In this document: positions 55,001 to 60,600 of the stretch, piece after piece
How the letters are laid out: each line of letters begins with the position of its first letter
Position numbering within the stretch: position 1 is the first letter of the stretch
From: an uncultured Phycisphaerales bacterium
GTDB lineage: Bacteria > Planctomycetota > Phycisphaerae > Sedimentisphaerales > Anaerobacaceae
Length of the DNA stretch: 64,000 nt
NCBI GenBank assembly: GCA_903857265.1
Contig: CAIODZ010000042.1
Span: forward strand, 1 to 64,000
Direction of reading: 5' to 3'
Notes under the pieces: generated by a model
Databases searched by the model: none
What the model was told of the DNA's origin: nothing
Seen by the model: only the letters and a program-made list of their open reading frames with translations
Program-made: the position numbers and the translations under genes

Positions 55001-55373
55001 AGAGCTTGATTACTGGCATAAGATTGTGGTGGATGTGACCGGTATAACTGATAATGTCACCCCGGCAGGGGAGCTTGTAATTCGCTTCATCTGCGATAGC
55101 GATTCTGGCTTCAACAGCGATCACGTGATTCCTGTGACATACCGTCCGATTCGCATAGGTCACCCGATTTCTATTGGGGCGAGGATTCCAGAGGGTGTTG
55201 GTGTTCAGGAAGGCAGTTACCGGCTGACGTGGAACGGAGCCAACCAGATTGTCTATGACGTGTTTGTTAATTCGTATGGCGGCGCAGTCGGTAAAAAGTT
55301 ACACTGGCATGTGTGCGTTTACGATGCTGCCGGAAACTCAGTGTGCTCGCCGACATATTCAATTCATAACTAA
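46002..55373 (+). CDS. Giant secreted right-handed beta-helix protein (3123 aa)
   Basis: Start ATG 46002 (GAGG 6 bp upstream) gives signal peptide MKSKLVFCVSLLMLIQAVAS. Three long parallel beta-helix regions, rich in GGG/GGA turns and NC-type ladders: about 25-915, 1000-1620 and 2137-2795. Each opens with a similar module (YPNIQRGIDAAHPDDIVEV; NISAAMADANDGDIIVVSS; YSSIQSAIEAARPGDRVSV). They are separated by InlB B-like repeats (near 920, 1980 and 2060) and a choice-of-anchor L domain (about 1626-1880, FVFASEEYNEW). Near 2800-2852 is a dockerin-like segment (FRDLAIVAKSW), then an FN3-like part and a unique C-terminus. Probable surface adhesin or polysaccharide-binding scaffold. Follows the secretin by 196 bp. 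Confidence 0.88.
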   Translation: MKSKLVFCVSLLMLIQAVASAQTIPVSPSSRTYPNIQRGIDAAHPDDIVEVDQGVYTGPGNVNLDFGGKRITVRSKHFNPNDPCCWTFVSATIIDCCGVGYLNSFAAGDGANANRAFWFHHNESTDSQVIGFTIRNGYARGPKAADAPTGFDSGRWRHVTGTMIDLPYPWETSPAHGALPSGTDPCTLPPAALDGNDVNGNGYGGGILCQSGASPTISYCVFENCTVTGALGGKGGTGLSGKWSYYTWADFNWADGNTFHMLLANATTKDSDNGQGGGRGGRGSGNGYGGAIAIRGGGVPEIDNCRFINNSARGGQGGDGGKGGNCTLVGGYYTGGLEGGGGNAGVSDGNGIGGAIYGDSGCGPAFYNCLFENNVAKTGPRGQAGGRGFGNVYILSDGITRVSSGISSEVLTSQYPDIAGGAAYFENSSNPSFTDCNFINNKAYVAFPYDPLIYYSTIAGYPYYLKGAAEDILGYTIGGAIYFGNNCQQQGTDPLINTCDFINNGGGALYFGSSCTLSIGNTSAVNRGQPGRKNLFQSNKAPDDVIVDPLYFVSYTVLSSGSGGAIYVNPNCSIGISNSIFNKNTAKTNGGAIESQSNLTISDCAFSDNIAQGSGDFTGFGGAADVYSYSGTNLAITATNCSFISNKSIWGGALSTEVFHGSFNNCIFTDNTAQTGGALDLSMGQSTVTIAASVFKDNVATSGDGGGIDCFYTSADINNCEFFDNSADGTTAYGGGIDIYGAAGAGHTIRNSLFVDNSSKYNGGAVACEGVSVSPLIQNCTFSQNTANQFGGSIYADWDATPQIKDCIVQKSNNYAIYKENAGGSESYCLFYNNPDGNLSGIPAGSGNLTGDPLFVTGTLGDYYLSQAPDQNVNSPAVDKGDVDASALGLNTKTTATNDAGDSGLVDMGYHFSRAVDMNQFRLTISVVGGIGTISVLPAPLPDGNYYAGTVVTVTATPQTNWIIKQWTGTDNDSEVAATQKIVMNSNRAVTVEFKIPTYLYVPSILYANISAAMADANDGDIIVVSSGIYYGPQLQFTKSVEVRSAQPENPDYVAQTIIDFNQIGGSHAGPIIFFPQSANSGCILNGFTIRDSHWYTDTGDNGAQPGENGGDGSGGEGGAIWIGPEAGPVIKNCVIRDNSVLGGFGGNGANADRQHNAGRGGWGGWARGGAIYCSEHSYPQFINCQILNNRVVGGFGGNGGAIANPGGNANYGGNYSRAEWFDYDPREDYADWVPGDLWEKWTEQAPYIPYTGMLFKGRNNYGWIDDYQVFHWGYIGDYRWYSGYGGGVYVNKGSNVTFTNCVISNNLAQGGFSGLGGSEPGAGPTRVEPYPTKYEIPAFGGGVYVAATSNVVFNECVIGNNTASNPTFDHRTALGNDGTLSGYIPVNYDPLNHFSLDSYLGHGGGVCAEDTAKVTFVDCNFTGNNASVGGGLFGSNVSLMLSDCEFVSNRAYQGGGMFGQNGSISINKSIFSSNTCPDDANDPNVLGQGGALNFLSVNANIVDTSIIGNSAEEIGGGLYLGGSGSTVMHNCMVRENSASQMGGAVATTDSAQLKVANCTIVNNNSNLGGGLFGDEGGYINVINSIIWGNFGNAGSQLALSMGTLQPSDADVSYSDVGPPAADINKVVPAPALTVVATNDANVLANTLLGSGINLVGNPIYTGAIAASGTFKGGLAAGIGIESGIILTTGLATNALPPNNNDGKSTENGTPGDPDLNALLQARGGSSAGLTTNDAAVLEFTFNSQGGNLFFNFVFASEEYNEWVNSQFNDVFGFFLDNRNIALIPGTTTPVAINTVNGGNPLGTDATNPQYFHNNSTIDGGPFYSIQYDGFTNVFTAHALHLSSGPHTIKLAIADTSDQRLDSAVFIQAGSFSDKASSDPISVAKGCTIVGWDPNVRDSNKWDPNFVIYHNINTDPCFIDNYYLSQIAAGQAIDSPCVNTGSADVNSPDINLGGYSTRTDSGADVGIVDMGYHYSAFTPPQYYLNFTAVNGSGIGPNDISPGSGYFSWYKNIPLHVAATVPPGSEVLWTGTDNNDVNGLDNSVIMNANRTVTVAFVSNSCHLTVQVVGNHGGTVAITPSSPDGNYPRKTVVTLTATPDTGYRVDSWQGTNNDGSFARTNTVTMNGDKIVYVTFSVPQTLTVPSPYSSIQSAIEAARPGDRVSVASGVYQGRQITINREITIVSTKPDDPCTVAATVISSSGYANRAVVFEAGATENTVLDGFTITGGTYFELASSAPASTAGLNGIDGDPISGGAVSINSGASPTIRNCVIRDTTITGGNASNANAADATHTAGRGGWAGGSYGGGVFIDAGANPTFINCTVTNCSAIGGNAGNGGASSGTYQGTDYQDANHGGSWSNADTFPYWSLIGSNGRPYISDYQFYTGLGGGVFCSANSSATFIDCNITNNTASGGMSGIGGDRPWTRPDPVTAYRIPSYGGGVFCANDVKVHFIGCNITGNVSPKPDATYHIDPYLGHGGGIAFVNDDQSDIQLENCTISGNTSAVGGGVFWIGGSPAVLNCNIINNVAYIGGGIYGAGSSGQIKGCSLRSNFAGVSTGDVDVVAGQGGGIFGSSINADIIDCVLINNISSASGAGIHIYGPASTETIIRNCLLTDNQSGSDGAGISINWGAITVVENCTLYNNQVTGLYGVSGDTGFGGGLYCSYDASTDVNNSIFWDNNSLFGHEIYIGPDTNHEPRCGSVSVTFSDIQGGQTGVYVGNIGYSCPFIWGAGNINIDPQFVNAVGNEFHLKNRAAGQEVNSPCINAGGNPARLHGLNKYSTSTLGTPDMGVVDLGYHYLIADYCRRWDVFVDNTVNFRDLAIVAKSWVGEVGSETSGYNVTDLADFTDCWLAELSTEELPTDVTPPVPDPMTWLIAPRVLNASSVEMTANTAYDASGTVYYQFEDVNGTPTAWQVDPHYVATGLSPTGEYCFRVRARDEFNNVTAWSDYNDQTGVSCVNDIGGAITPGDFTAPSPAPNMIVLPNPSATPDNNTTSEQFQFPGELDYWHKIVVDVTGITDNVTPAGELVIRFICDSDSGFNSDHVIPVTYRPIRIGHPISIGARIPEGVGVQEGSYRLTWNGANQIVYDVFVNSYGGAVGKKLHWHVCVYDAAGNSVCSPTYSIHN

Positions 55374-55400
55374 CAGCGGGATGAAGTAATGAAAATGAAA

Positions 55401-55430
55401 GGCCCCGGTTAAACGGGGCCTTTTTTGTTG
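55401..55430 (+). terminator. Intrinsic terminator after the beta-helix gene
   Basis: GGCCCCG, loop GTTAAA, CGGGGCC, then TTTTTT. On the opposite strand the same stem follows aroC and precedes a T-rich tract, so it probably works in both directions. Confidence 0.92.
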
Positions 55431-55432
55431 TG

Positions 55433-56767
55433 TTATTTTGCGTAGTGCAGGTCTTTTATGTGCTGGTAGCCGAAGTGAGCAAGCAGGTGGTCGAGCAGCA
55501 CAATAGCGGTATAATTTTCCGCAACGGGCCAGATTCTGGCGGTGATTGTCGGGTCACGGCGGGTTATAGCGGCTAATTGCTTGTTTTCGAGGGTGTACTT
55601 GTCGATGGTGTGCTGCGGCTTTGCTATTGTGGGGGTGGGTTTGACTGCGAGACGGACGACTATCGGCTGACCCGTTGCCAAACCGCCGGTGATGCCGCCC
55701 GCGTTGTTAGAATCGAAAACCACTTTGCCGTTTTTGGCCTGCATCTGGTCGTTGTCCTGGAAGCCCGTCATATCTTTTACCGCCATACCTGCGCCGACCT
55801 CGACTGCCTTGACTGCGCCGATACCGAGCATCCTGCCAAGTTCGGCGTCGAGCTTGTAGAAAACCGGTTCGCCAAGTCCTGTTGGCACGCCCAGGGCGAC
55901 AACTTCCACCAGACCGCCCGCTGAGTCGCCGGCCGCGGAGATTTTATTGCAGGCGTCGGTCATTGCCTGTGCGGCGTCAACGTCGGGGCAGTTGACGATA
56001 TGGTGAACGCCGTATTTGTCTTTGACTTGTTTGGCGGTGATTTTCGGCGTTTTGTCGCGTATGGAGTCGATTTCCTTCTCGATTTGTGCGAAGATGGCTG
56101 CTTTTTCGAGAAAGCGCATATTCATATTGACCCGGCCTTTGACGTAAATTTCCTGGTAGAAGGGGTCGAGGTCGCATCGCATCTTTTTGTAATTTTCGGT
56201 TTGTTGAAACGCCTTATTGTGGTCGATATCGGGGCATCGGACGCCCGCGATTTCCTTAACATAGGCGAAGACGCTTATACCGCATTTTTTGAGGACTTTT
56301 TTTGCCACATAACCGGCGGCGACGATTGTTGAGGTGTATCGTCCGCTGAATATTCCCGCGCCGATTGAGTCGTCATCTGGGCCGTATTTGACGAATGACG
56401 CCCAGGAGGCGTGGCCGGGGCGAGGCGTGCGGTTGGTGTCCTGATATTGTTTGACGTGGACAAAGTGCCGGTCGAGGTTCGGTATCAGGATAGTCAAAGG
56501 CGTGCCATTGGTGTGGTTTTTGTTGCCCGCGTTTTCAATTGTGTCTTCAGCGTTTAACCCCGTGTAGATTATTGGTAAATCCGGCTCTTTGCGGGGGCTT
56601 GATAGCTCATCAGCGCCTGGCTTTCGCAGGAGTAAATCGCCGTAGATTTCCTGCTCTGTCAACGGCATTGCAGGCGGATGGCCTTGCAAGACAGCGGTGA
56701 GGCCTTCCTGATATGACCCGCCCGCGACCGTTACCTGAAACATTCTTCCGATATGGCAGCCAATCAT
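55433..56767 (-). CDS. aroC: Divergent chorismate synthase
   Basis: 444 aa from ATG 56767 with AAAGGAG 6 bp upstream. It would convert EPSP to chorismate with reduced flavin. The second family signature is kept (GIFSGRYTSTIVAAGYV), RPGHAS carries the second active His, and RRDPTITARIWPV matches the C-terminal signature. The first signature is altered: IGCHIG instead of the usual GESHG. At about 444 residues it is longer than typical bacterial AroC (about 360-390). It follows aroA, which supports the role in aromatic amino acid synthesis. Confidence 0.85.
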   Translation of the reverse strand: MIGCHIGRMFQVTVAGGSYQEGLTAVLQGHPPAMPLTEQEIYGDLLLRKPGADELSSPRKEPDLPIIYTGLNAEDTIENAGNKNHTNGTPLTILIPNLDRHFVHVKQYQDTNRTPRPGHASWASFVKYGPDDDSIGAGIFSGRYTSTIVAAGYVAKKVLKKCGISVFAYVKEIAGVRCPDIDHNKAFQQTENYKKMRCDLDPFYQEIYVKGRVNMNMRFLEKAAIFAQIEKEIDSIRDKTPKITAKQVKDKYGVHHIVNCPDVDAAQAMTDACNKISAAGDSAGGLVEVVALGVPTGLGEPVFYKLDAELGRMLGIGAVKAVEVGAGMAVKDMTGFQDNDQMQAKNGKVVFDSNNAGGITGGLATGQPIVVRLAVKPTPTIAKPQHTIDKYTLENKQLAAITRRDPTITARIWPVAENYTAIVLLDHLLAHFGYQHIKDLHYAK

Positions 56768-56781
56768 ATTTTTCTCCTTTA

Positions 56782-56840
56782 GCCCGTGAGATAACCAACT
56801 CACGGACTTGTCTGTTATTCCTGGATATTATCTCATGGGC
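56782..56840 (-). repeat. CCCATGAGAT hairpin element between aroA and aroC
   Basis: On the minus strand GCCCATGAGATAA and TTATCTCACGGGC (56840-56828 with 56794-56782) pair over 13 bp with one G-T wobble. An inner pair CGTGAG/CTCACG (56785-56790 with 56799-56804) would compete for the same bases. The long stem overlaps the aroA stop and ends a few bases before the aroC ribosome-binding site. Arms match the 55-bp element at 17338 and 18175; the loop differs. Confidence 0.75.
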
Positions 56841-58119
56841 TGGACATTAATTTTATATTTGCGCCCAGGTTCTGCATCAGTTTAACATATTCCGGGAAAG
56901 TTACGCTCATTGCCTCGGCGGTTCCGATTGTGCATTGGTCTTTCATTGCCATCGCGGCAATCGACAGCGCCATTACAATGCGGTGGTCGCCTCGACCATC
57001 GAGAATTGCCGGTTTTGGGTTACTGTGTTTGATTATGAGGCCATCAGGCAATTCTTCGGTATCGGCGCCGATTTTTTTGAGTTCTTCAGCCATACATTTA
57101 ATACGGTCGGTTTCTTTTGCTCGTGCCTGCGGGACGTTTACGAGACGAGTTTGTCCTTCGGCGAATGCGCCGACGACCGCCATAGCAGGCAGGGCGTCGG
57201 GCGTGGCGTTCATATCGATTTCGATGCCTTTAAGCTGTGATTGTCTGACCGTTATCGAATCTTTGCCAATCGATATGTTGGCACCCATTGCTTTTAGATA
57301 CTCGACGACGGCTTTGTCGGGCTGGCTGTCTGAAAAGTCGAGACCTTTGAGCGTTACGCCATCACCGATAAGGGCTGCTGCGCACAAAAAGAACGTTGCG
57401 CTGGAGAAATCCGCGGGCACGGCTGCATCGAAGGATTTGTATTGCTGGCCGCCCCTGATTTTGAAATTCAACAGGCCATCGTTATCGTATTTAATCGATT
57501 GCTTATCGAGCCAGTCGAGCGTCATCTGGACGTATCCCGGTTCATTGAGCAGGGTAACGTTAATATCGGTATCTTTTTCAGCAAGGGGTGTGCACATAAG
57601 CAGCGAGGTGAGATACTGGCTGCTGAAGGCGGCGATTGACGTTTTGCCGCCGATTAGCTTACCCGTTACGGTTGCGGGTGCTTTGCCGTTATTTTTCAGG
57701 CAGGCGCATTTTGCTCCCAGTTCATTTAGTGAGTCAATCAGAGGCCCGATGGGTCGCGACTGAATTTGTTCGTCGCCTGTGAAATGCGTTGTTTGACCTG
57801 CGGGCGCAAGGGCAGCGGAACCAAGAGCGATGCGCAGCGTTGTTCCTGAGTTGCCTACGTCTATGATTTCTTTTGGGGCGAGGACTTGTCCTGCGATGCC
57901 GGTAACCTTCCAGCAATCGTTATTTGAGGCGTCTATTTTTGCGCCGAGTGAGCGGTAGCAGGATACTGATGAAAGGGTATCGCCCGAGGCGAGCGGATTG
58001 CAGATTGAGCTTTCGCCTTTGGCAAGCGAGGCGATTGCCACGGCGCGAATCGTGTGTGATTTCGAGCCGGGAATGGCGACTGTGCCCTTCAACCGGGATT
58101 TTCCTGTGATAAGCTTCAT
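56833..58119 (-). CDS. aroA: 3-phosphoshikimate 1-carboxyvinyltransferase (EPSP synthase)
   Basis: 428 aa. The N-terminal PGSKSHTIRAVAIASLAKGES holds the phosphate/shikimate-binding Lys, Ser and Arg; DVGNSGTTLRIALG is the canonical NxGT loop; DYSS-type residues occur in VPADFSSATFFL; RAKETDRI and GDHRIVMALSI complete the active site. Enzyme of the shikimate pathway, cytoplasmic. aroC follows on the same strand after 65 bp. Confidence 0.96.
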   Translation of the reverse strand: MKLITGKSRLKGTVAIPGSKSHTIRAVAIASLAKGESSICNPLASGDTLSSVSCYRSLGAKIDASNNDCWKVTGIAGQVLAPKEIIDVGNSGTTLRIALGSAALAPAGQTTHFTGDEQIQSRPIGPLIDSLNELGAKCACLKNNGKAPATVTGKLIGGKTSIAAFSSQYLTSLLMCTPLAEKDTDINVTLLNEPGYVQMTLDWLDKQSIKYDNDGLLNFKIRGGQQYKSFDAAVPADFSSATFFLCAAALIGDGVTLKGLDFSDSQPDKAVVEYLKAMGANISIGKDSITVRQSQLKGIEIDMNATPDALPAMAVVGAFAEGQTRLVNVPQARAKETDRIKCMAEELKKIGADTEELPDGLIIKHSNPKPAILDGRGDHRIVMALSIAAMAMKDQCTIGTAEAMSVTFPEYVKLMQNLGANIKLMSSP

Positions 58120-58186
58120 AAGCGGGATATTTTACCCTGATGATTGCGATTTGTCCTGCAAAATCGGGAGTTTTGGGCTTGAGAGA

Positions 58187-58228
58187 CAAAATAAAACCCG
58201 CCGGCGAGTTTTAGACCAACCGGCGGGT
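58187..58228 (-). terminator. Intrinsic terminator after the lipoprotein gene
   Basis: On the minus strand ACCCGCCGG, a 15-nt loop, CCGGCGGGT, then TTTATTTTG. Located 25 bp after the lipoprotein stop and 68 bp before aroA, so aroA-aroC is likely a separate unit. Confidence 0.85.
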
Positions 58229-58252
58229 AAGATATTCAAATGTAACTAAGTT

Positions 58253-59068
58253 TTAGTTCCAGACCTTGATGCCCGGGATTTCTTTGCCGTCAGCGCCAAC
58301 GACGCGGAGCATAAACTGGTATTCACCCGTGTCCTGGTCAACTTTGATTAGGATCAGGTTTTTGCCCTTGTTGAGTTTTACCTTGTGGGTTTCCTGATCC
58401 ATTTCCATTGCGCGATAAACGTGCTGTTCGGAGATGAGCTGGTGATTTATCCAGAGCTTGTAGCCGTCGTCTGAGCCAACCCTGACTTCGACATCTTTAT
58501 CCGTGTCTGCATCGAGCCAGCAGGCACAGTAAACGAGGATTTTTTCCTGGGTGGGCTCGATGCCGAGGAAGGCGACATCGCCGAAGATGATATCGGTGCC
58601 TGTTGCGTGATACGGCTGGAATTTTGCGACTGTGCCGTCAGGCCTTTTGATTTCCATACTGCTTGTGGGCGTGAAGGCAGCTTCGCCGCCGTAGTTTTTC
58701 AGATAGTCGGTGCCGAAGCCGGTGTTATCCGGTCTTTCGCCTGGGTTGGGGAATGTGCCGCAGATAAGCCAGTTGGCGACAAATCCTTGTTCTTCTGCCC
58801 AGTTCTTTGCAAGGTTAAAGGGGCCAAGTGTCGGGCCTGCTATCGCAGCGGCTGGTTTTTCCACCGGTTTTGGTGCAGGTGCGGGTGCTGGTGCGGGTTT
58901 TGCTTCTGCTGCCGGTTTTACTGCTGCAGCGGGTTTCTCAGCGGCTGGGGTTGCCTTTACCTCTTTTGCCTTGGGGCTTGCTGCTTCTTCCTGGCATCCG
59001 GCTATTACCGCGCACAGGGCCGCAATGCACAATACTAACATCATAGTGCGAAACTGACTCTTGTTCAT
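58253..59068 (-). CDS. Lipoprotein with Ala/Pro/Lys linker and beta-sandwich domain
   Basis: 271 aa from ATG 59068 (AGGAG 7 bp upstream). The lipobox VIAGC gives lipidated Cys25, then a ~60-residue flexible linker of AAEKPAA/KPAPAPAPAPK type. The globular part (about 90-271) begins GPTLGPFNLAKNWAEEQGF and contains VEVRVGSDDGYKLWINHQL and KGKNLILIKVDQDTGEYQF, a pattern seen in beta-sandwich domains of planctomycete secreted enzymes related to PA14/NPCBM-like folds. No catalytic motif is seen. Probably tethered to the outer membrane; function unknown. Confidence 0.75.
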   Translation of the reverse strand: MNKSQFRTMMLVLCIAALCAVIAGCQEEAASPKAKEVKATPAAEKPAAAVKPAAEAKPAPAPAPAPKPVEKPAAAIAGPTLGPFNLAKNWAEEQGFVANWLICGTFPNPGERPDNTGFGTDYLKNYGGEAAFTPTSSMEIKRPDGTVAKFQPYHATGTDIIFGDVAFLGIEPTQEKILVYCACWLDADTDKDVEVRVGSDDGYKLWINHQLISEQHVYRAMEMDQETHKVKLNKGKNLILIKVDQDTGEYQFMLRVVGADGKEIPGIKVWN

Positions 59069-59199
59069 GATCCTGCTCCTTTCAAAAAAATGTCTGTAAG
59101 ATAGCTTCAATCCAACGCTATGTCGGCATCTTAACCTTTTTGCCGTGTTTGTAAGCTAACAATCGGAGGCGATTCCTGCAAGAGATTTTTTCTTTTCAT

Positions 59200-59802
59200 T
59201 CAGGCGGGTTGCAGTTGATTTTGCGCTCGAATGACAGCGGCGGCGTCGCTTAAGACGAGCTGCTTGACTAATTCGGCCGGGACGACGGGCAGGCCCAGAT
59301 TGAAAACTTTTTCTTCCACCATTGAAGCGACGGTCCTGGCTGTTTGCCTGTGCAGGCGATGCTTAGCGACTAAGTATTCTACAATCATGGATTTATCCCA
59401 TTTGCTTCGGGGCTGGTCTGAATGGTCGGCGTAAAGCTCCTCGGCGTCGGATAAACCGTCGAGCCGACCGCGGATGACTTCAACCCGGCAGCGTTTCAGC
59501 TTTCGCTCGAAATGATGCTCGCTGACTGCTATTGCCGCCTCCTCAAAACCCGTATCGGCGAGGACTGTTTTTATTATCGAGAGTATTTCGGGGGCGCTGA
59601 TGCTGATTTGTGAATCGCCGGATTGAGCTGTGCGGTAAAGAAAAAACGTTACTGCGTCCGCGATTTCCTGTGCGGCGTGTATATCGGGGTGGCCTGATGA
59701 GCCGAGGGCATTTGCGATGGTTCCGATGACCTTGGTATGAAAATACTCTTCCCTTGTGCCGTCAGCTTTAACGACCGTTAGTTTGGGCGTCCTTGTTGCC
59801 AT
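59200..59802 (-). CDS. Stand-alone ATP-cone protein
   Basis: 200 aa. Residues 7-98 are an ATP-cone (LTVVKADGTREEYFHTKVI ... FEEAAIAVSEHHFERKL), the nucleotide-sensing module of ribonucleotide reductases and NrdR. Residues ~130-195 (WDKSMIVEYLVAKHRLHR ... AELVKQLVLSDA) resemble the helical segment that follows the cone in class II/III reductases. There is no reductase catalytic domain. It lies 41 bp after nrdR on the same strand, suggesting a dATP/ATP-sensing partner of NrdR or of a reductase encoded elsewhere. AGGGAAG precedes the start. Confidence 0.82.
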   Translation of the reverse strand: MATRTPKLTVVKADGTREEYFHTKVIGTIANALGSSGHPDIHAAQEIADAVTFFLYRTAQSGDSQISISAPEILSIIKTVLADTGFEEAAIAVSEHHFERKLKRCRVEVIRGRLDGLSDAEELYADHSDQPRSKWDKSMIVEYLVAKHRLHRQTARTVASMVEEKVFNLGLPVVPAELVKQLVLSDAAAVIRAQNQLQPA

Positions 59803-59843
59803 AGTCGCTTCCCTGCACTTTGCTCGATATCACAGGAGCTTGG

Positions 59844-60332
59844 CTACTGGAAGAGCTTCGGCTGTCCTGTATTGTCGGGCTGCGATATTGCCTGAGTTAT
59901 TTCATCAATAAATTCGCCTGCGTCCTTGAAATCGCGATAGACGCTGGCGAAACGGATATACGCCACTTTATCAACGTCACGAAGATGTTTTATAACGCTT
60001 TCGCCGATGAAGGTGCTGGCGACCTCCTTATCGAAGTTTTTGAAAATGTCCTCTTCCACCTTGTCGGCAATCTGGCGAATCTGCTCTGCGGAAACGGGGC
60101 GTTTGTAACAGGCCTTCTGAAGGCCGACTATGACTTTTTCTCTGTCATAAGGGACGCGGGAGCTGTCTTTTTTGATGACGTACATTCTGAAGCTCTCGCA
60201 GGTTTTTTCGTATGTGGTGAAGCGCTTGTTGCAGGAGAGGCACTGGCGTCTGCGCCGGATGATTCGTCCGCCGTCGCTTGAGCGAGAGTCGATTACTTTA
60301 TCCTGCTCTTCCTTGCAGAAGGGACATCTCAC
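59844..60332 (-). CDS. nrdR: Transcriptional repressor NrdR
   Basis: 162 aa from GTG 60332, which gives the family's usual first residues (MRCPFC) and has AGGTGG nearby. Zinc ribbon C3-x2-C6 and C31-x2-C34 with the basic patch GGRIIRRRRQ, then an ATP-cone (about 46-136). NrdR represses ribonucleotide reductase genes when dATP is high. The next gene on the strand is another ATP-cone protein. No NrdR-box pair was identified in the window. Confidence 0.95.
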   Translation of the reverse strand: MRCPFCKEEQDKVIDSRSSDGGRIIRRRRQCLSCNKRFTTYEKTCESFRMYVIKKDSSRVPYDREKVIVGLQKACYKRPVSAEQIRQIADKVEEDIFKNFDKEVASTFIGESVIKHLRDVDKVAYIRFASVYRDFKDAGEFIDEITQAISQPDNTGQPKLFQ

Positions 60333-60600
60333 GGTGTTATCCCACCTCGCTTTCAATGAAAGTCGAACGCTTGCCGGGGGGCCATCCGATGGCCACGTAA
60401 TTGCCGGCAGGCAACAGTGGTATTGTAGGAAGCAGGGGCGGAAGATGTCAAAGAAATTCCCGTATAATCAGATTAAGCAGACCAGAACGGCGCGGATAAA
60501 TATTTGACAGGCGGTAGGCGACAATCTACAATGCCGCTTTGCCCGGCTTTCAGTATTGTTACGACGGGTTTTTGTGAGTTTTCTACGGGATGACAAGGGA
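60333..60600. other. Divergent region between nrdR and dnaB
   Basis: 268 bp. It contains a near-perfect palindrome GGCCATC-C-GATGGCC at 60381-60395. No gene is visible. Promoters for nrdR and dnaB must lie here but could not be fixed by eye. Confidence 0.5.

Noticed and set aside
56930-57763. Plus-strand frame of 277 codons across aroA
   Set aside because: Antisense shadow of an intact aroA with conserved active-site motifs.
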